A stretch of DNA of 45,475 nucleotides from an uncultured Bacteroidales bacterium (GCA_903837605.1 CAILVF010000050.1:1-45475), one strand, 5' to 3'. Positions 24,219-33,767 are shown, counted from the first letter of the stretch. Numbers and translations: made by a program. Notes: generated by a model not told the origin, from the letters alone.

Positions 24219-25430
24219 TTAATCGCGTAAACATCTCACCGATAAACCCGAACGGGTATCAGAGCCTGTAAAAAATATCCCGCTGTCATCATTCCCAAGT
24301 TGTATGGTTTTCGATAAAGCCGGATCCTGGCGTGTAGAGGACCACCATTGGCAAGAAGGAGCTTTCGTCGAAGAGAATTCACCGGTCTGAAAGCGAAAAC
24401 CGCCCGGGAGTGCAAAAGGATTGGAAAGGACACTGGCTCCGGTTCCACCTCCAGTCCCGTTCACGATACCCGACGACAGGTTCCTCCCCGCTTCGGTACC
24501 GCCTCCAAGGCAGGCAACCAGTGATTCCCATTCAGGCATGGAAGGAACATGCCAGCCCTTAGGGCAAAGGCCGCGGCTGTCGGCCACCGCATTATAATTA
24601 TACAACCTTCCGCTCATCCTGCTGCCCGGATTATGATTCATATACCAGCAGGTGGAAGGATAAACCGATTTTCCCCATTCTGAATTTTCCTTCATTTCAA
24701 TGATAGTATCCCCGTTGCGGTAACGGGATACTTTGAGGTCGCCGGCCATCCATACCTGTCCGCCAAGGGCCAGTGTATGATAGTAATTGCCGTCGATATC
24801 GGAAACCGAGTCAGGGAGAATTGAAAATGTGGCCCCGGAAATATTCTTCAGATATCCTGTTCCCATGATCGCATATTCGTTGAGCGTCTGTTTATTGTTT
24901 TCATAGTTTGCCTGGCTGCGGTGAAGGTTGAACTTCACAGGGGAAGACAGAAGTATCCCCGTTCCGAAGCCGACTGCCGTTGAAACAATGAATGCAATGA
25001 TCCCGGTGACCGGCACCGTGGGTCTGAACAATTGTTCCAGTCCCTCCGGCTTTGGCTGGGCATTGATACATGAAACAAGGATGATCCCTCCAAGAGCTGC
25101 TCCTGTTATGCCGCCGATAGCGATGGCAGCCCCGGCTCCCTTTCGCCTGACCTTCATCACGCTAATATTCTTTATGTCGACCTTTGACAAGGAATAATCC
25201 CCCTTGTTATAATCATATTTGGAACGTGAGTCACTCAGGATGACAGCCGAATCCTTAAGATCAAACAATACCAGGTGCTGTCCTTTAAATTCCTTGTTTG
25301 GATAGATCCAGGTGTCATAAAGCTTTTGAGGCGATACCGGCTTGTTTTGTGCCTGGATCCCGGCCCTGCAAAAAAATAATAAAAGCATGGGAAGCAGCAG
25401 CAATTCTGAGGATCGTACAATTGTTTTCAT
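24219..25430 (-). CDS. FISUMP-domain protein with a glycine-rich membrane hairpin (second copy)
   Basis: 403 residues from MKTIVRSSELL, which begins a signal peptide ending at AGIQAQ. A longer reading frame upstream would cross the promoter at 25455-25485. It has the same order as the gene at 21187: a small domain (DSAVILSDSR), a glycine-rich membrane pair (AIAIGGITGAALGGIILVS and IIAFIVSTAVGFGTGILL) and a FISUMP domain (GGQVWMAGDLKV, CPKGWHVPSMPEW, WWSST, CLRD end). The two are diverged paralogues, not a recent duplication. Function unknown. Confidence 0.85.
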   Translation of the reverse strand: MKTIVRSSELLLLPMLLLFFCRAGIQAQNKPVSPQKLYDTWIYPNKEFKGQHLVLFDLKDSAVILSDSRSKYDYNKGDYSLSKVDIKNISVMKVRRKGAGAAIAIGGITGAALGGIILVSCINAQPKPEGLEQLFRPTVPVTGIIAFIVSTAVGFGTGILLSSPVKFNLHRSQANYENNKQTLNEYAIMGTGYLKNISGATFSILPDSVSDIDGNYYHTLALGGQVWMAGDLKVSRYRNGDTIIEMKENSEWGKSVYPSTCWYMNHNPGSRMSGRLYNYNAVADSRGLCPKGWHVPSMPEWESLVACLGGGTEAGRNLSSGIVNGTGGGTGASVLSNPFALPGGFRFQTGEFSSTKAPSCQWWSSTRQDPALSKTIQLGNDDSGIFFTGSDTRSGLSVRCLRD

Positions 25431-25454
25431 AGCCTTGTTGTTTAATCTCAGGAT

Positions 25455-25485
25455 CAAAAATACTACCGTGCATAAGCTCATCAAA
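25455..25485 (-). promoter_or_regulatory. Bacteroidota-type promoter for the second hairpin FISUMP gene
   Basis: On the minus strand, TTTG (25482-25485), 19 nt, then TATTTTTG (25455-25462), a complete consensus match. It lies 25 nt before the ATG at 25430 and sets the start. It has the same boxes and spacing as the promoter of the paralogous unit at 22776. Confidence 0.75.
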
Positions 25486-25640
25486 ACTGAATCCCGCGAA
25501 TAAAACCCGGAATAACGCATAAAACGCGAATTGCAAGCACTCAACCGCTCCCTCATCCGCAGATATCGCAAAAAGAAACAGGGATCAGCGACTTAAAAGC
25601 CGATTTCACCGATTTCTCAGGGCCGGTTTTATTAAATCAA

Positions 25641-25648
25641 TAAATTTG
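25641..25648 (+). promoter_or_regulatory. candidate -7 element for the tricorn protease gene
   Basis: TAAATTTG matches TAnnTTTG, about 40 nt before the start codon. No TTTG at the right distance upstream. Confidence 0.45.
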
Positions 25649-25688
25649 CCTTGTTATTTATCCATGATCCATTAATCCAAAAAAACAT

Positions 25689-28600
25689 ATGAAAAAACTC
25701 AGTTTGACTCTTTTTGCCATGCTGCTCATAGGGTTCGTTACAGCCCAGGGTGAAGCAAGGCTTATGCGGTTCCCCGCCGTTCACGGGAACCAGATCGTAT
25801 TTACCTATGCCGGGGACCTATATTCAGTTGACAAAGCCGGAGGCATGGCACGCAAACTTACCAACGACGAAAACGGTTTCGAAATGTTCGCCCGTTTCTC
25901 GCCCGACGGGAAAAAAATCGCTTTCACCGCACAGTATGACGGTAATACCGAAGTTTATATGATACCTGCGGATGGCGGTGTCCCTGTTCGCTTAACGTAT
26001 ACCGCTACCCTGAACCGCGACGACGTTTCTGACCGCATGGGCCCGAACAATGTCGTGATGACCTGGAAAGACAATGAAAATATTGTTTACCGTTCACGCA
26101 AACAAAGCTTCAACGATTTCAAAGGACAGCTTTTCCTGGCCAGTATAAAAGGCGGGCTCAGCGAAGAACTCCCGCTGCCTGCAGGGGGTTTCTGCAGCTA
26201 TTCCCCCGACAAATCCAAACTGGCTTACAACCGTGTGTTCCGTGAATTCCGCACCTGGAAGTACTACCGCGGAGGTATGGCCGACGATATCTGGATCTAC
26301 GACTTCAAAACAAAGGAAACGGTGAACGTTACCAATAATCCCGCCCAGGACATCTTCCCGATGTGGGTGGGCGATAAGATCTATTTTGCCAGCGACCGCG
26401 ACCGTACCATGAACCTTTTCGTGTATGACCTTAAAACGAAAGAAACGAAGAAACTCACCGATTTCACCGAATTCGACATCAAGTTCCCATCTTTGGGCGA
26501 TAATGCCATAGTTTTTGAGAACGGCGGATTTCTTTACGTCTTCGACCTGGCAACCCAGAAGTACAACAAGGTGGTTGTAAACATTGCGAACGACCTCATC
26601 ACCGGCAGGAATCAGCTCAAGGATGCCTCCAAATTCATCAATTCATCTTCCATCTCCTCCGACGGCAAGCGCATTGCATTTGATGCCCGCGGAGATGTGT
26701 GGACGGTGCCTGCAAAGACCGGTATCACGCGCAATATCACCCAGACCAGGGGCGTTCATAACCGCGATGTGGCCTGGTCGCCCGACGGGAAATTCATCGC
26801 TTTCATCAGCGACCGCAGCGGGGAAGACGAGATCTACATCCAGAAACAGGACGGGACAGGAGATGCAGTCCAGCTGACAAAGAATGCCGATACTTATAAG
26901 TATTCGCCTTTATGGTCGCCCGATGGCAAAAAGCTCATGTGGTCCGACAAAATGCTCAGGCTGCAGTATGTGGATGTTGATTCGAAGGAAGTAACGATTG
27001 TTGATCAATCCAAAGCCTGGGAATTCAACAACTATAACTGGTCGCCCGACAGCAAATGGATCACCTATTCGTTTCCCGACCGCCGCAGTTTCAGTATTGT
27101 TTATATCTATGAACTGGCCTCGAAAACAAAAACTGCAGTTACCGATACCTGGTACAGCTCGGGCGACGCCGCATTCAGCAATGACGGGAAGTACCTGTTC
27201 TTTACTTCAAACCGTGATTTCAACCCCACCTATTCGAACACCGAATGGAACCATAGCTACAGCGATATGGGCAAGGTCTATTTCGTGACCCTGGCCAAGG
27301 CTACACCCAATCCGTTTGCCTACGAGAACGATGAAGTAGCCGTAAAAAAGGATGAAAAAGCCGATCAGCCATCCGCCGACAAAAAAGATGATAAGAAAGA
27401 CGTTAAAAAAGATGAAGGAAAAGACGTGAAGAAAGACGCCGTTCCTGATGTTAAGGTCGACCTTGACGGGATCATGGAACGCATTGTTGTCCTTCCCATC
27501 GATGCTTCAAATTACGGCGGTGTCACAGCCGTTGGCGATAATGTATATTATGTAAAAGGCGGGCGCCGCGGACAAGGCGGTTTGATGACTTTCAATCTGA
27601 AGGAAAAGAAAGAAAGCAGCCTTGGTGATTTTTACATCTATGATATTTCGGCCGACTTTAAGAAAATGATGGTAGGCGGCCAGGGCAGATATGCCGTGAT
27701 CGACCTTCCCAAAGGCGGCAAGATCGATGTCAAGGACTGGGCCGACCTGTCGAACATGAAGATGGTCGTTGACCTGAAATCTGAATGGGACCAGATCTAC
27801 CATGAAGCATGGAGGCAGATGAAATATTTCCTGTATGCCCCGAATATGCAGGGACTGAACTGGGATAACATCAAAAAGAAATATGAGCCCCTGCTCCCGT
27901 ATATCAACAGCAGGTATGACCTTACCTATATCCTGGGCGAAATGGTGGGCGAGATCAGCATAGGCCATTCTTATGTAGGCGGTGGCGACAAGCCCGAACC
28001 CAAACGTATCAAGCTGGGATTGCTCGGAGCAAAGATAAGTCGTGATCCTTCGGGCTATTACCATATCGACAAGATACTCAAGGGAGAGAACTGGACACGT
28101 GAAGAGCGTTCACCTCTTACCGAACTCGGGGTGGATGTGAAAGAAGGCGACTTCATCATCGCTGTCAACGGAAAGCCCACCAAAGACATGAATGATATCA
28201 ACGAAGCCATGGTCAATACCGCAGGGGAGCAGGTTGAGCTTACAGTCAATGCCAAGGCCTCGACGGATGGCGCGCGTAAGACCATTGTCGTCCCTGTTGA
28301 TGACGAGGCAAAACTCTACTATTACAACTGGGTTGAAGCCAATATCAAGAAAGTAAGCGATGCGTCCAACGGCGAGATAGGCTACATCCATATTCCCGAC
28401 ATGAGTGCCGAAGGCCTCAACGAATTCGTAAAGCATTTCTATCCCCAGCTGCGTAAACGCGCGCTGATCATCGACGACCGCGGCAACGGGGGAGGAAACG
28501 TATCGCCCATGATCATCGAACGCCTTAACCGCGAGATGACCATGATCACGATGAGCAGGAATACCGAACCCGCACCTGGCCGTCTGGAAATGCAATGGGG

Positions 28601-28979
28601 GCCAAAGTGCATCCTTATCGACAATTATTCAGCATCCGACGGTGACCTGTTCCCATACCAGTTCAAGAAACTGAAGATAGGAAAAGCAATCGGTTTGCGC
28701 ACCTGGGGCGGAGTTGTAGGGATCAGGGGTTCATTACCCTTTGTTGACGGAGGTTCCATGATGCGTCCCGAGTTCGCTCCTTACGATAACGACGGGAAGA
28801 ACTGGATCATCGAAGGCCACGGGGTTGATCCCGATATCGTGGTCGACAACGATCCGGCTAAGGAATATGCAGGCGAAGACCAGCAGCTCAACCGCGCCAT
28901 CGAACAGATGAAGGAAGAACTGAAGTCCTGGCCAAAAGAACTGCCCGGCATGCCGCCTTTCCCCGATAAGACGAAGTAA
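25689..28979 (+). CDS. tricorn-type S41 protease, exported
   Basis: 1096 residues. The signal peptide ends near GFVTAQG. The first half holds two propeller regions with PD40-type blades (FSPDGKKIAFTAQ, WSPDGKFIAFISDRSGEDEIY, WSPDGKKLMW). A lysine/aspartate-rich linker lies at about 550-590. The tricorn core follows, then a PDZ domain (about 815-880, VKEGDFIIAVNGKPTKDMND) and an S41 peptidase domain. Candidate catalytic residues are the His in ISIGHSYVGGGD and the Ser in DNYSASDGDLFPY. Tricorn proteases trim oligopeptides; the signal peptide implies a periplasmic role here, unlike the archaeal cytosolic enzyme. A hairpin terminator follows. Confidence 0.93.
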   Translation: MKKLSLTLFAMLLIGFVTAQGEARLMRFPAVHGNQIVFTYAGDLYSVDKAGGMARKLTNDENGFEMFARFSPDGKKIAFTAQYDGNTEVYMIPADGGVPVRLTYTATLNRDDVSDRMGPNNVVMTWKDNENIVYRSRKQSFNDFKGQLFLASIKGGLSEELPLPAGGFCSYSPDKSKLAYNRVFREFRTWKYYRGGMADDIWIYDFKTKETVNVTNNPAQDIFPMWVGDKIYFASDRDRTMNLFVYDLKTKETKKLTDFTEFDIKFPSLGDNAIVFENGGFLYVFDLATQKYNKVVVNIANDLITGRNQLKDASKFINSSSISSDGKRIAFDARGDVWTVPAKTGITRNITQTRGVHNRDVAWSPDGKFIAFISDRSGEDEIYIQKQDGTGDAVQLTKNADTYKYSPLWSPDGKKLMWSDKMLRLQYVDVDSKEVTIVDQSKAWEFNNYNWSPDSKWITYSFPDRRSFSIVYIYELASKTKTAVTDTWYSSGDAAFSNDGKYLFFTSNRDFNPTYSNTEWNHSYSDMGKVYFVTLAKATPNPFAYENDEVAVKKDEKADQPSADKKDDKKDVKKDEGKDVKKDAVPDVKVDLDGIMERIVVLPIDASNYGGVTAVGDNVYYVKGGRRGQGGLMTFNLKEKKESSLGDFYIYDISADFKKMMVGGQGRYAVIDLPKGGKIDVKDWADLSNMKMVVDLKSEWDQIYHEAWRQMKYFLYAPNMQGLNWDNIKKKYEPLLPYINSRYDLTYILGEMVGEISIGHSYVGGGDKPEPKRIKLGLLGAKISRDPSGYYHIDKILKGENWTREERSPLTELGVDVKEGDFIIAVNGKPTKDMNDINEAMVNTAGEQVELTVNAKASTDGARKTIVVPVDDEAKLYYYNWVEANIKKVSDASNGEIGYIHIPDMSAEGLNEFVKHFYPQLRKRALIIDDRGNGGGNVSPMIIERLNREMTMITMSRNTEPAPGRLEMQWGPKCILIDNYSASDGDLFPYQFKKLKIGKAIGLRTWGGVVGIRGSLPFVDGGSMMRPEFAPYDNDGKNWIIEGHGVDPDIVVDNDPAKEYAGEDQQLNRAIEQMKEELKSWPKELPGMPPFPDKTK

Positions 28980-28994
28980 CGGTTGCTCATATAT

Positions 28995-29052
28995 CAAACC
29001 GCCGCTGTGGTTTGCTGCGCTACACCCAAGGCGGCTTTTGTGAAATGCCCGC
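28995..29052. repeat. single copy of a dispersed repeat after the tricorn gene
   Basis: This block begins ACCGCCGCT and ends CAAGGCGGCTTTTGTGAAAT. It resembles the 37-bp units at 5259-5345 and a segment inside miaA at 30005-30064 (also ACCGCCGCT ... GTGAAATGC). Confidence 0.65.
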
Positions 29053-29060
29053 TTTGAATA

Positions 29061-29094
29061 AAAAAACCGGTTCCTGAAAGGGGCCGGTTTTTTT
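29061..29094 (+). terminator. intrinsic terminator after the tricorn gene
   Basis: An A-rich strand and CCGG (29065-29070) pair with CCGG and a T run (29084-29094), with TTCC/GGGG extending the stem around a TGAAA loop. A-tract, stem and T-tract make it plausible in both directions, and it separates the protease from the next small gene. Confidence 0.75.
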
Positions 29095-29136
29095 CATTTA
29101 TTGCGGGTTTCTGAAATAAAATCAGTCGATCTGTAT

Positions 29137-29144
29137 TACTTTTG
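29137..29144 (+). promoter_or_regulatory. candidate -7 element for the small coiled-coil membrane protein gene
   Basis: TACTTTTG matches TAnnTTTG, 43 nt before the ATG at 29188. It supports that start over an earlier one at 29101. Confidence 0.45.
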
Positions 29145-29187
29145 TACCTCAGGCGGATTAAGGAATAAAAACTTAATCTGTAGGGTC

Positions 29188-29595
29188 ATGAGAACGATTC
29201 TTAAAATTACCGTTTTATTTTTAATGTTTTTGCCTGCTATATCCAGGGCCGAAAGCAAGGATATCCCGTTTACTTTAGACGACAGGGACAGGATCATCAG
29301 GACAGAGCAAAAACTGGAGGCCCTGAAAACGGAAATGAAAATCCGTTTCGACGCGAATGACAAGCGTTTTGAAAATATAGATAAGCGTTTTGACCAGCTC
29401 TTTAATTTTCTATGGGCTATAATCGGCATTTTCACCACCATGATGGTCAGTGTGTTCGGTTTCGCATTCTGGGACAGGAAACTTTCACTTGCTCCGCTGA
29501 AACGCGAGGATGAAAAGCTCAAATCGGTATTGAGGGAATTTTCAAGATCCCAGCCAAAGCTTGCCGAAATCCTGAAAAATGCAGGCATGCTATAA
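29188..29595 (+). CDS. small coiled-coil membrane protein, unknown function
   Basis: 135 residues from MRTILKITVLFLMF, a signal peptide ending at SRAES. A charged helical segment (about 30-75) has the heptad-like repeat KRFEN-IDKRFDQ, followed by one transmembrane helix (about 77-100, FLWAIIGIFTTMMVSVFGFAF) and a short charged tail. This coiled-coil-plus-TM form is common among small exported Bacteroidota proteins of unknown role. It is convergent with miaA. Confidence 0.75.
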   Translation: MRTILKITVLFLMFLPAISRAESKDIPFTLDDRDRIIRTEQKLEALKTEMKIRFDANDKRFENIDKRFDQLFNFLWAIIGIFTTMMVSVFGFAFWDRKLSLAPLKREDEKLKSVLREFSRSQPKLAEILKNAGML

Positions 29596-29617
29596 TCCTG
29601 CATTATTGGACAATGAA

Positions 29618-30607
29618 TCAGACATTTGATTCAAGAATTTCCCTGATCTTTTTTACTTTGCCGGCGGATGGCATTTCCCCTTCTATCCAATGGATTTGCA
29701 TTCCCTGGCGTTCCATGCGCCTGAACCAGGTCACCTGGCGTTTGGCGAACTGGTGGATGGAGATATTTAGCAGCCTGAACATTTCGTCATAGCTCAGCTC
29801 CCCTCCAAGGTACAGGGTGATGTATTTGTATTCCAGTCCGTAAGCTTTGAGTCGTTCGGGGGGGATCCCCTGCTCAATAAGGCTGCGAACTTCTCCGATC
29901 ATGCCGTTTTCGAGCCTGGACTGCAAGCGGGTGGTGATGCGCTGTCTGACGGTTTCGCGGCCGGGGTTGAGACCGAAAATCACGTGATGAAGGTTCCAGG
30001 TCGCTCTCATCTTCACACCGCCGCTACGGCCCGCTTCGCCTTCCTGATGCGGCTCATGTGAAATGCTTACTCCCGCATCATCCGTTATTCCTGCCTCCCT
30101 TCGTTTCATCTCTATCTCCAAAGCCCTTAGAATCCGGCTGCGGTCAACGGTATCGGTGGTGCTGTGGAGCTTTTTCAGGCGGCCGAGTTCAGCCAGGAGG
30201 CTTGTATCATCCAGGGTGTTCATGCGTTCGGCAAAACCCGGATCAGACGGGGCCTCGGGAAGGGAATAGCCTTTTAACACAGCTTCAAGGTACATTCCGC
30301 TGCCCCCGCATAAAACCGGCAATTTGCCCCGGCCTGTGATATCGGCATAAACCCTTGCAAAATCCTTCTGGTATTCGAAAATATTGTATTCTGACCCGGG
30401 TTCGGCAATGTTGATCAGATGATATGGGACGCTGTGCCCATCAACAATATAATCACCCAGGTCCTTGCCCGAGCCAATATCCATTCCCCTGTAAACCTGC
30501 CTCGAATCGGCCGAGATCACTTCCCCGTCAAGTTCAAACGCAAGCCTGGCAGCCACGGCGGTTTTGCCGCAGGCAGTGGGACCGAGGATGACGGGCATGG
30601 GTTTCAT
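29618..30607 (-). CDS. miaA: tRNA dimethylallyltransferase
   Basis: 329 residues. It transfers a dimethylallyl group to A37 of tRNAs reading UNN codons. The P-loop is GPTACGKTAV, followed by SADSRQVYRGMDIGSGK and VLCGGSGMYLEAVLKGY, all family signatures. The start MKPMPVILGPTAC fits the family. About 20 residues (ISHEPHQEGEAGRSGGVK) between the EIEMKRREAG helix and the HHVIFGLNPGRE strand look like an in-frame insertion, and the DNA there resembles a dispersed repeat seen in two intergenic regions. The gene lies 32 bases after the nucleotide-sugar dehydratase on the same strand. Confidence 0.95.
   Translation of the reverse strand: MKPMPVILGPTACGKTAVAARLAFELDGEVISADSRQVYRGMDIGSGKDLGDYIVDGHSVPYHLINIAEPGSEYNIFEYQKDFARVYADITGRGKLPVLCGGSGMYLEAVLKGYSLPEAPSDPGFAERMNTLDDTSLLAELGRLKKLHSTTDTVDRSRILRALEIEMKRREAGITDDAGVSISHEPHQEGEAGRSGGVKMRATWNLHHVIFGLNPGRETVRQRITTRLQSRLENGMIGEVRSLIEQGIPPERLKAYGLEYKYITLYLGGELSYDEMFRLLNISIHQFAKRQVTWFRRMERQGMQIHWIEGEMPSAGKVKKIREILESNV
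30005..30064. repeat. repeat-like segment inside miaA
   Basis: The plus strand has ACCGCCGCT, a variable middle and GCGGCTCATGTGAAATGC, similar in order and sequence to the copy at 28995-29052. It encodes the apparent extra loop in MiaA. The match is imperfect, so common origin is probable rather than certain. Confidence 0.5.
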
Positions 30608-30639
30608 TTACGATTTGCGATTGACGATTGACAAAGAGG

Positions 30640-32514
30640 TCACGATTTGTCCAGGACCTCGTACACCGAATTCTGGCTTTTGTACTCAGGAACGATCTGT
30701 TTCATCCGGCGAACGATATCCATATCGTTTGGGCGGGTGGTGAGTTCCACCAGCTCGTCAATGTCGGTGCTTACCTGTTCCGTATCATATTCCCTTACCT
30801 TGGCGATCATGATGAGCGGATGATGGGTGGGCATCGTATTTTCCTGGAGGTTCAGGAGTTCCTCGTACAGTTTTTCACCCGGCCTCAGCCCGGTAAATTC
30901 GATCATGATATCCTTCCCGGCTTCCAGCCCCGAGAGCTGGATCATCCGCCTGGCAAGGTCGATGATGCGCACAGGTTTGCCCATGTCGAAAATAAAGATC
31001 TCACCGCCCTTGCCGATTGCCCCGGCTTCAAGCACAAGCCGGCAGGCTTCGGGAATGGTCATGAAATACCGTATCACATCGGGATGGGTTACCGTGACCG
31101 GACCGCCTTTTTCGATCTGCTGCCTGAACAGGGGAATAACCGAACCGTTGGAGCCAAGCACATTCCCGAAGCGTGTGGTTATAAAAGAAGTCCGGTTCAG
31201 CTTATTCATGGCCTGGCAGTAGATCTCGGCTATTCGTTTGCTGGCCCCCATCACGCTGGTGGGGTTCACCGCCTTATCGGTCGAGATCATAATGAATTTC
31301 TTTACCCCGAACTCCATGGAAAGATCAGCCATGACCCGGGTTCCGTGGACATTCGTAAAGACGGCTTCGCCGGGATGGGCTTCCTGGACCGGAACATGCT
31401 TGTATGCCGCGGCATGAAAGACAATTTCGGGTTTGTAATGATCAAAGAGAGATCTCATCCGCAGTACATTGCAAACGTTGCCCAGGATAAAGTCAATGGG
31501 AACGTTTTTATATGCTGCTTTGCAATCCAGCTCCAGGCTGTTCAAAGGCGTTTCGGCATAGTCGATCAGGATCATACGGGCGGGCAGGAAGCCTGCAACC
31601 TGCCGAACGATCTCCGAACCTATCGAGCCTGCAGCGCCGGTGATCATCACCACTTTATTGTTCAGGTACCGGCTGATGTCGTCGGTGTCGAGTTCGATCA
31701 CATCCCTCTCCAGCAAGTCTTCGATATTCACCTGCCTGATCTGGGAAAAGCTGAGCTGTCCGTTGACCCAGGCAATAGCCGGGGGAACCGCCAGGACTTT
31801 CGTATCATATTTCAGGCAGAGGTCTACAAGTTCCTGCCTGTAAGCCGTATCGACCGGGTGGTAGGCGAGGACCAGCTGTGCAATGGTACGGTCTTTAAGA
31901 AGGGATTCCAGCCTGGAAGGCGGGTAAATATCCGCCCCTTCAAGTTTTTTATACTGTTTGGCCTTGTCGTCGTCGATGAAAGCCATCACCTTATAACGCG
32001 TAGCCGCATCGCGGTCCATCACATGCTTGGCGCTGATGCCTTCCTCCCCGGCACCGTAAATGATCACGTCAACCCTTTGTCCGCCGGGGTTCTGGAATTC
32101 CAGCCAGGCGATCTTCACGCTGGTCCTGAAAATTATCATCCCTACGGTGGTGATCAGGAATTCGAGCATGATGATTGTCGTAGGTATCATGAACCAGTGC
32201 ATGGTAAACCAGGTTACAAGGTTCGTCAGGCCAAGCACCAGGCTCCCGGCAAGAAGTGTGAGCACAACTCTTTGTCCGTCGGCAGTACTTGTATATCGTA
32301 TTAACCCTGCATGGGTGCGTGAAATCAAAAAGCTTGCCCCCCTTACGGCAAGTATCCATGGGATTATGACAGGGAATGGCTTGATCTCGCTGGCCGGGAT
32401 GTCGAAGTTGAACCTCAGAAGGTAAGCGAGAATGATGCTTCCCATTACGATCAGCATATCGATGAGCCAGATGATGCCCCTGGGGGTGTTCCTGCGTAGG
32501 GATAAAATGTTCAT
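30640..32514 (-). CDS. FlaA1/PglF/WbpM-type nucleotide-sugar 4,6-dehydratase, membrane-bound
   Basis: 624 residues from MNILSLRRNTPRG; a longer frame to 32592 would pass a TAATTTTG box at 32523-32530. Four N-terminal transmembrane helices (about 10-115) come first, then a Rossmann-like domain (around 150, VDVIIYGAGEEG) and the catalytic SDR domain (around 288 onward, VVMITGAAGSIGSEIVRQ). The usual SDR Tyr is Met in VMGASKR, as in WbpM and PglF. By family it dehydrates a UDP-HexNAc to the 4-keto-6-deoxy form, a first step to bacillosamine- or fucosamine-type sugars for glycans. No glycan cluster surrounds it. Confidence 0.92.
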   Translation of the reverse strand: MNILSLRRNTPRGIIWLIDMLIVMGSIILAYLLRFNFDIPASEIKPFPVIIPWILAVRGASFLISRTHAGLIRYTSTADGQRVVLTLLAGSLVLGLTNLVTWFTMHWFMIPTTIIMLEFLITTVGMIIFRTSVKIAWLEFQNPGGQRVDVIIYGAGEEGISAKHVMDRDAATRYKVMAFIDDDKAKQYKKLEGADIYPPSRLESLLKDRTIAQLVLAYHPVDTAYRQELVDLCLKYDTKVLAVPPAIAWVNGQLSFSQIRQVNIEDLLERDVIELDTDDISRYLNNKVVMITGAAGSIGSEIVRQVAGFLPARMILIDYAETPLNSLELDCKAAYKNVPIDFILGNVCNVLRMRSLFDHYKPEIVFHAAAYKHVPVQEAHPGEAVFTNVHGTRVMADLSMEFGVKKFIMISTDKAVNPTSVMGASKRIAEIYCQAMNKLNRTSFITTRFGNVLGSNGSVIPLFRQQIEKGGPVTVTHPDVIRYFMTIPEACRLVLEAGAIGKGGEIFIFDMGKPVRIIDLARRMIQLSGLEAGKDIMIEFTGLRPGEKLYEELLNLQENTMPTHHPLIMIAKVREYDTEQVSTDIDELVELTTRPNDMDIVRRMKQIVPEYKSQNSVYEVLDKS

Positions 32515-32638
32515 AGCGGTCTCAAAATTAAGGAATCCTTGCTTAAGTTCTGTTTTTAGCCTGAAATGAATTTCCTGTTCGATTATGAACATTCTTCCAA
32601 ATATTTGAACAGGCCCGGGAAAGCTTGGGGATTTTCCC

Positions 32639-32646
32639 TAACTTTG
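32639..32646 (+). promoter_or_regulatory. candidate -7 element for gcvT
   Basis: TAACTTTG matches TAnnTTTG, 33 nt before the ATG at 32679. It supports that start rather than one at 32625. No -33 box at standard spacing. Confidence 0.45.
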
Positions 32647-32678
32647 CTTTTTCCTCCGACATTTCAAAAATCGCTATA

Positions 32679-33767
32679 ATGAAAAACACAGCTTTTACCA
32701 AGTTCCATGAGGCCATGGGCGCCAAGATGGTGGAATTTGCAGGATATTACATGCCCCTGCAGTACGAGGGAGTTATTGCAGAACACGAAACAGTGCGCAA
32801 AGGCGTAGGCGTTTTCGATGTTTCCCATATGGGAGAGTTCTGGGTGAAAGGCCCCAAGGCCCTCGACTTCGTGCAATGGGTCACCTCCAACGATGCTTCC
32901 AAACTCGTCCCGGGCAAGGTACAGTACAGCTGCTTTCCCAACGGTCAGGGCGGTATTGTGGATGACCTCCTGGTTTATAAAGTCGATGACGTAACCTACC
33001 TGCTCGTCGTGAATGCCGCGAACATTGATAAGGACTGGGCCTGGTGCGTTAAAAACAATAAAATGGGAGCCGATCTTTATAATGCTTCGGATGAGATCGC
33101 CCAGCTTGCCATACAGGGTCCGAAAGCCTTGGAAGCAATGCAGAAGCTGACCGATACCAAGGTCACCGACATGGAGTATTATACATTCAAAAAACTCACG
33201 TTTGCAGGAGTGAAGGATGTGATCTTCGCCACCACGGGTTACACCGGTTCAGGCGGATGCGAGATCTATATGGCCAATGAAGATGCCCCTAAAATTTTCG
33301 AAGCCGTTTTTGAAGCAGGGAAAGAATACGGCATCAAGCCAATAGGCCTGGCTGCCCGCGACACCCTCCGCCTTGAAATGGGTTATTGCCTTTACGGGAA
33401 CGATATATGCGACACAACCTCCCCGATTGAAGCCGGTTTGGGATGGATCACCAAATTCACCGACACCAAGGACTTCATCGATAAGGCATACCTTTTGAAA
33501 CAGAAGAGCGAAGGGGTAAAACACCGGCTGGTGGGCTTCGTGATGGACGATAAAGGTATCGCTCGCCACGGTTACGATATCACCGACGCTTCGGGCAACA
33601 AGATAGGGGAGGTCACCTCCGGGTCCATGGGACCAACGGTAAAAATACCTGTCGGCATGGGGTATGTTCCTTCGGAATTATCCAAAGAGGGATCAACGAT
33701 TTACGTGAAAGTACGAGACAAAGTGCTTAAAGCCCACGTGGTAAAGTTCCCTTTCTATAAAGGATAG
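32679..33767 (+). CDS. gcvT: glycine cleavage system T protein (aminomethyltransferase)
   Basis: 362 residues from [14 protein letters not shown], the usual GcvT length and N-terminus. It moves the one-carbon unit from the aminomethyl H protein to tetrahydrofolate, releasing ammonia. Motifs include [32 protein letters not shown] and a C-terminal [11 protein letters not shown]. The other glycine-cleavage genes (gcvH, gcvP) are not in the window, so the system is scattered in this genome. It is divergent from the sugar dehydratase gene. Confidence 0.96.
   Translation: MKNTAFTKFHEAMGAKMVEFAGYYMPLQYEGVIAEHETVRKGVGVFDVSHMGEFWVKGPKALDFVQWVTSNDASKLVPGKVQYSCFPNGQGGIVDDLLVYKVDDVTYLLVVNAANIDKDWAWCVKNNKMGADLYNASDEIAQLAIQGPKALEAMQKLTDTKVTDMEYYTFKKLTFAGVKDVIFATTGYTGSGGCEIYMANEDAPKIFEAVFEAGKEYGIKPIGLAARDTLRLEMGYCLYGNDICDTTSPIEAGLGWITKFTDTKDFIDKAYLLKQKSEGVKHRLVGFVMDDKGIARHGYDITDASGNKIGEVTSGSMGPTVKIPVGMGYVPSELSKEGSTIYVKVRDKVLKAHVVKFPFYKG

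Noticed and set aside
29614..29633. Perfect 7-bp inverted repeat (TGAATCA, 6-nt loop, TGATTCA) between the convergent ends of the small membrane gene and miaA
   Set aside because: A weak AT-rich stem without a T tract; it could be a poor terminator or chance, so it is not listed as a feature.
30628..32304. Plus-strand open frame of 558 codons opposite the sugar-dehydratase gene
   Set aside because: It lies wholly antisense to a gene with clear domains, has no recognisable motif, and such frames are common opposite GC-balanced coding DNA.
32523..32530. TAATTTTG box before the sugar-dehydratase gene
   Set aside because: It lies only 9 bases from the ATG and has no -33 partner, which would imply a nearly leaderless transcript; it was used only as weak support for the start choice.
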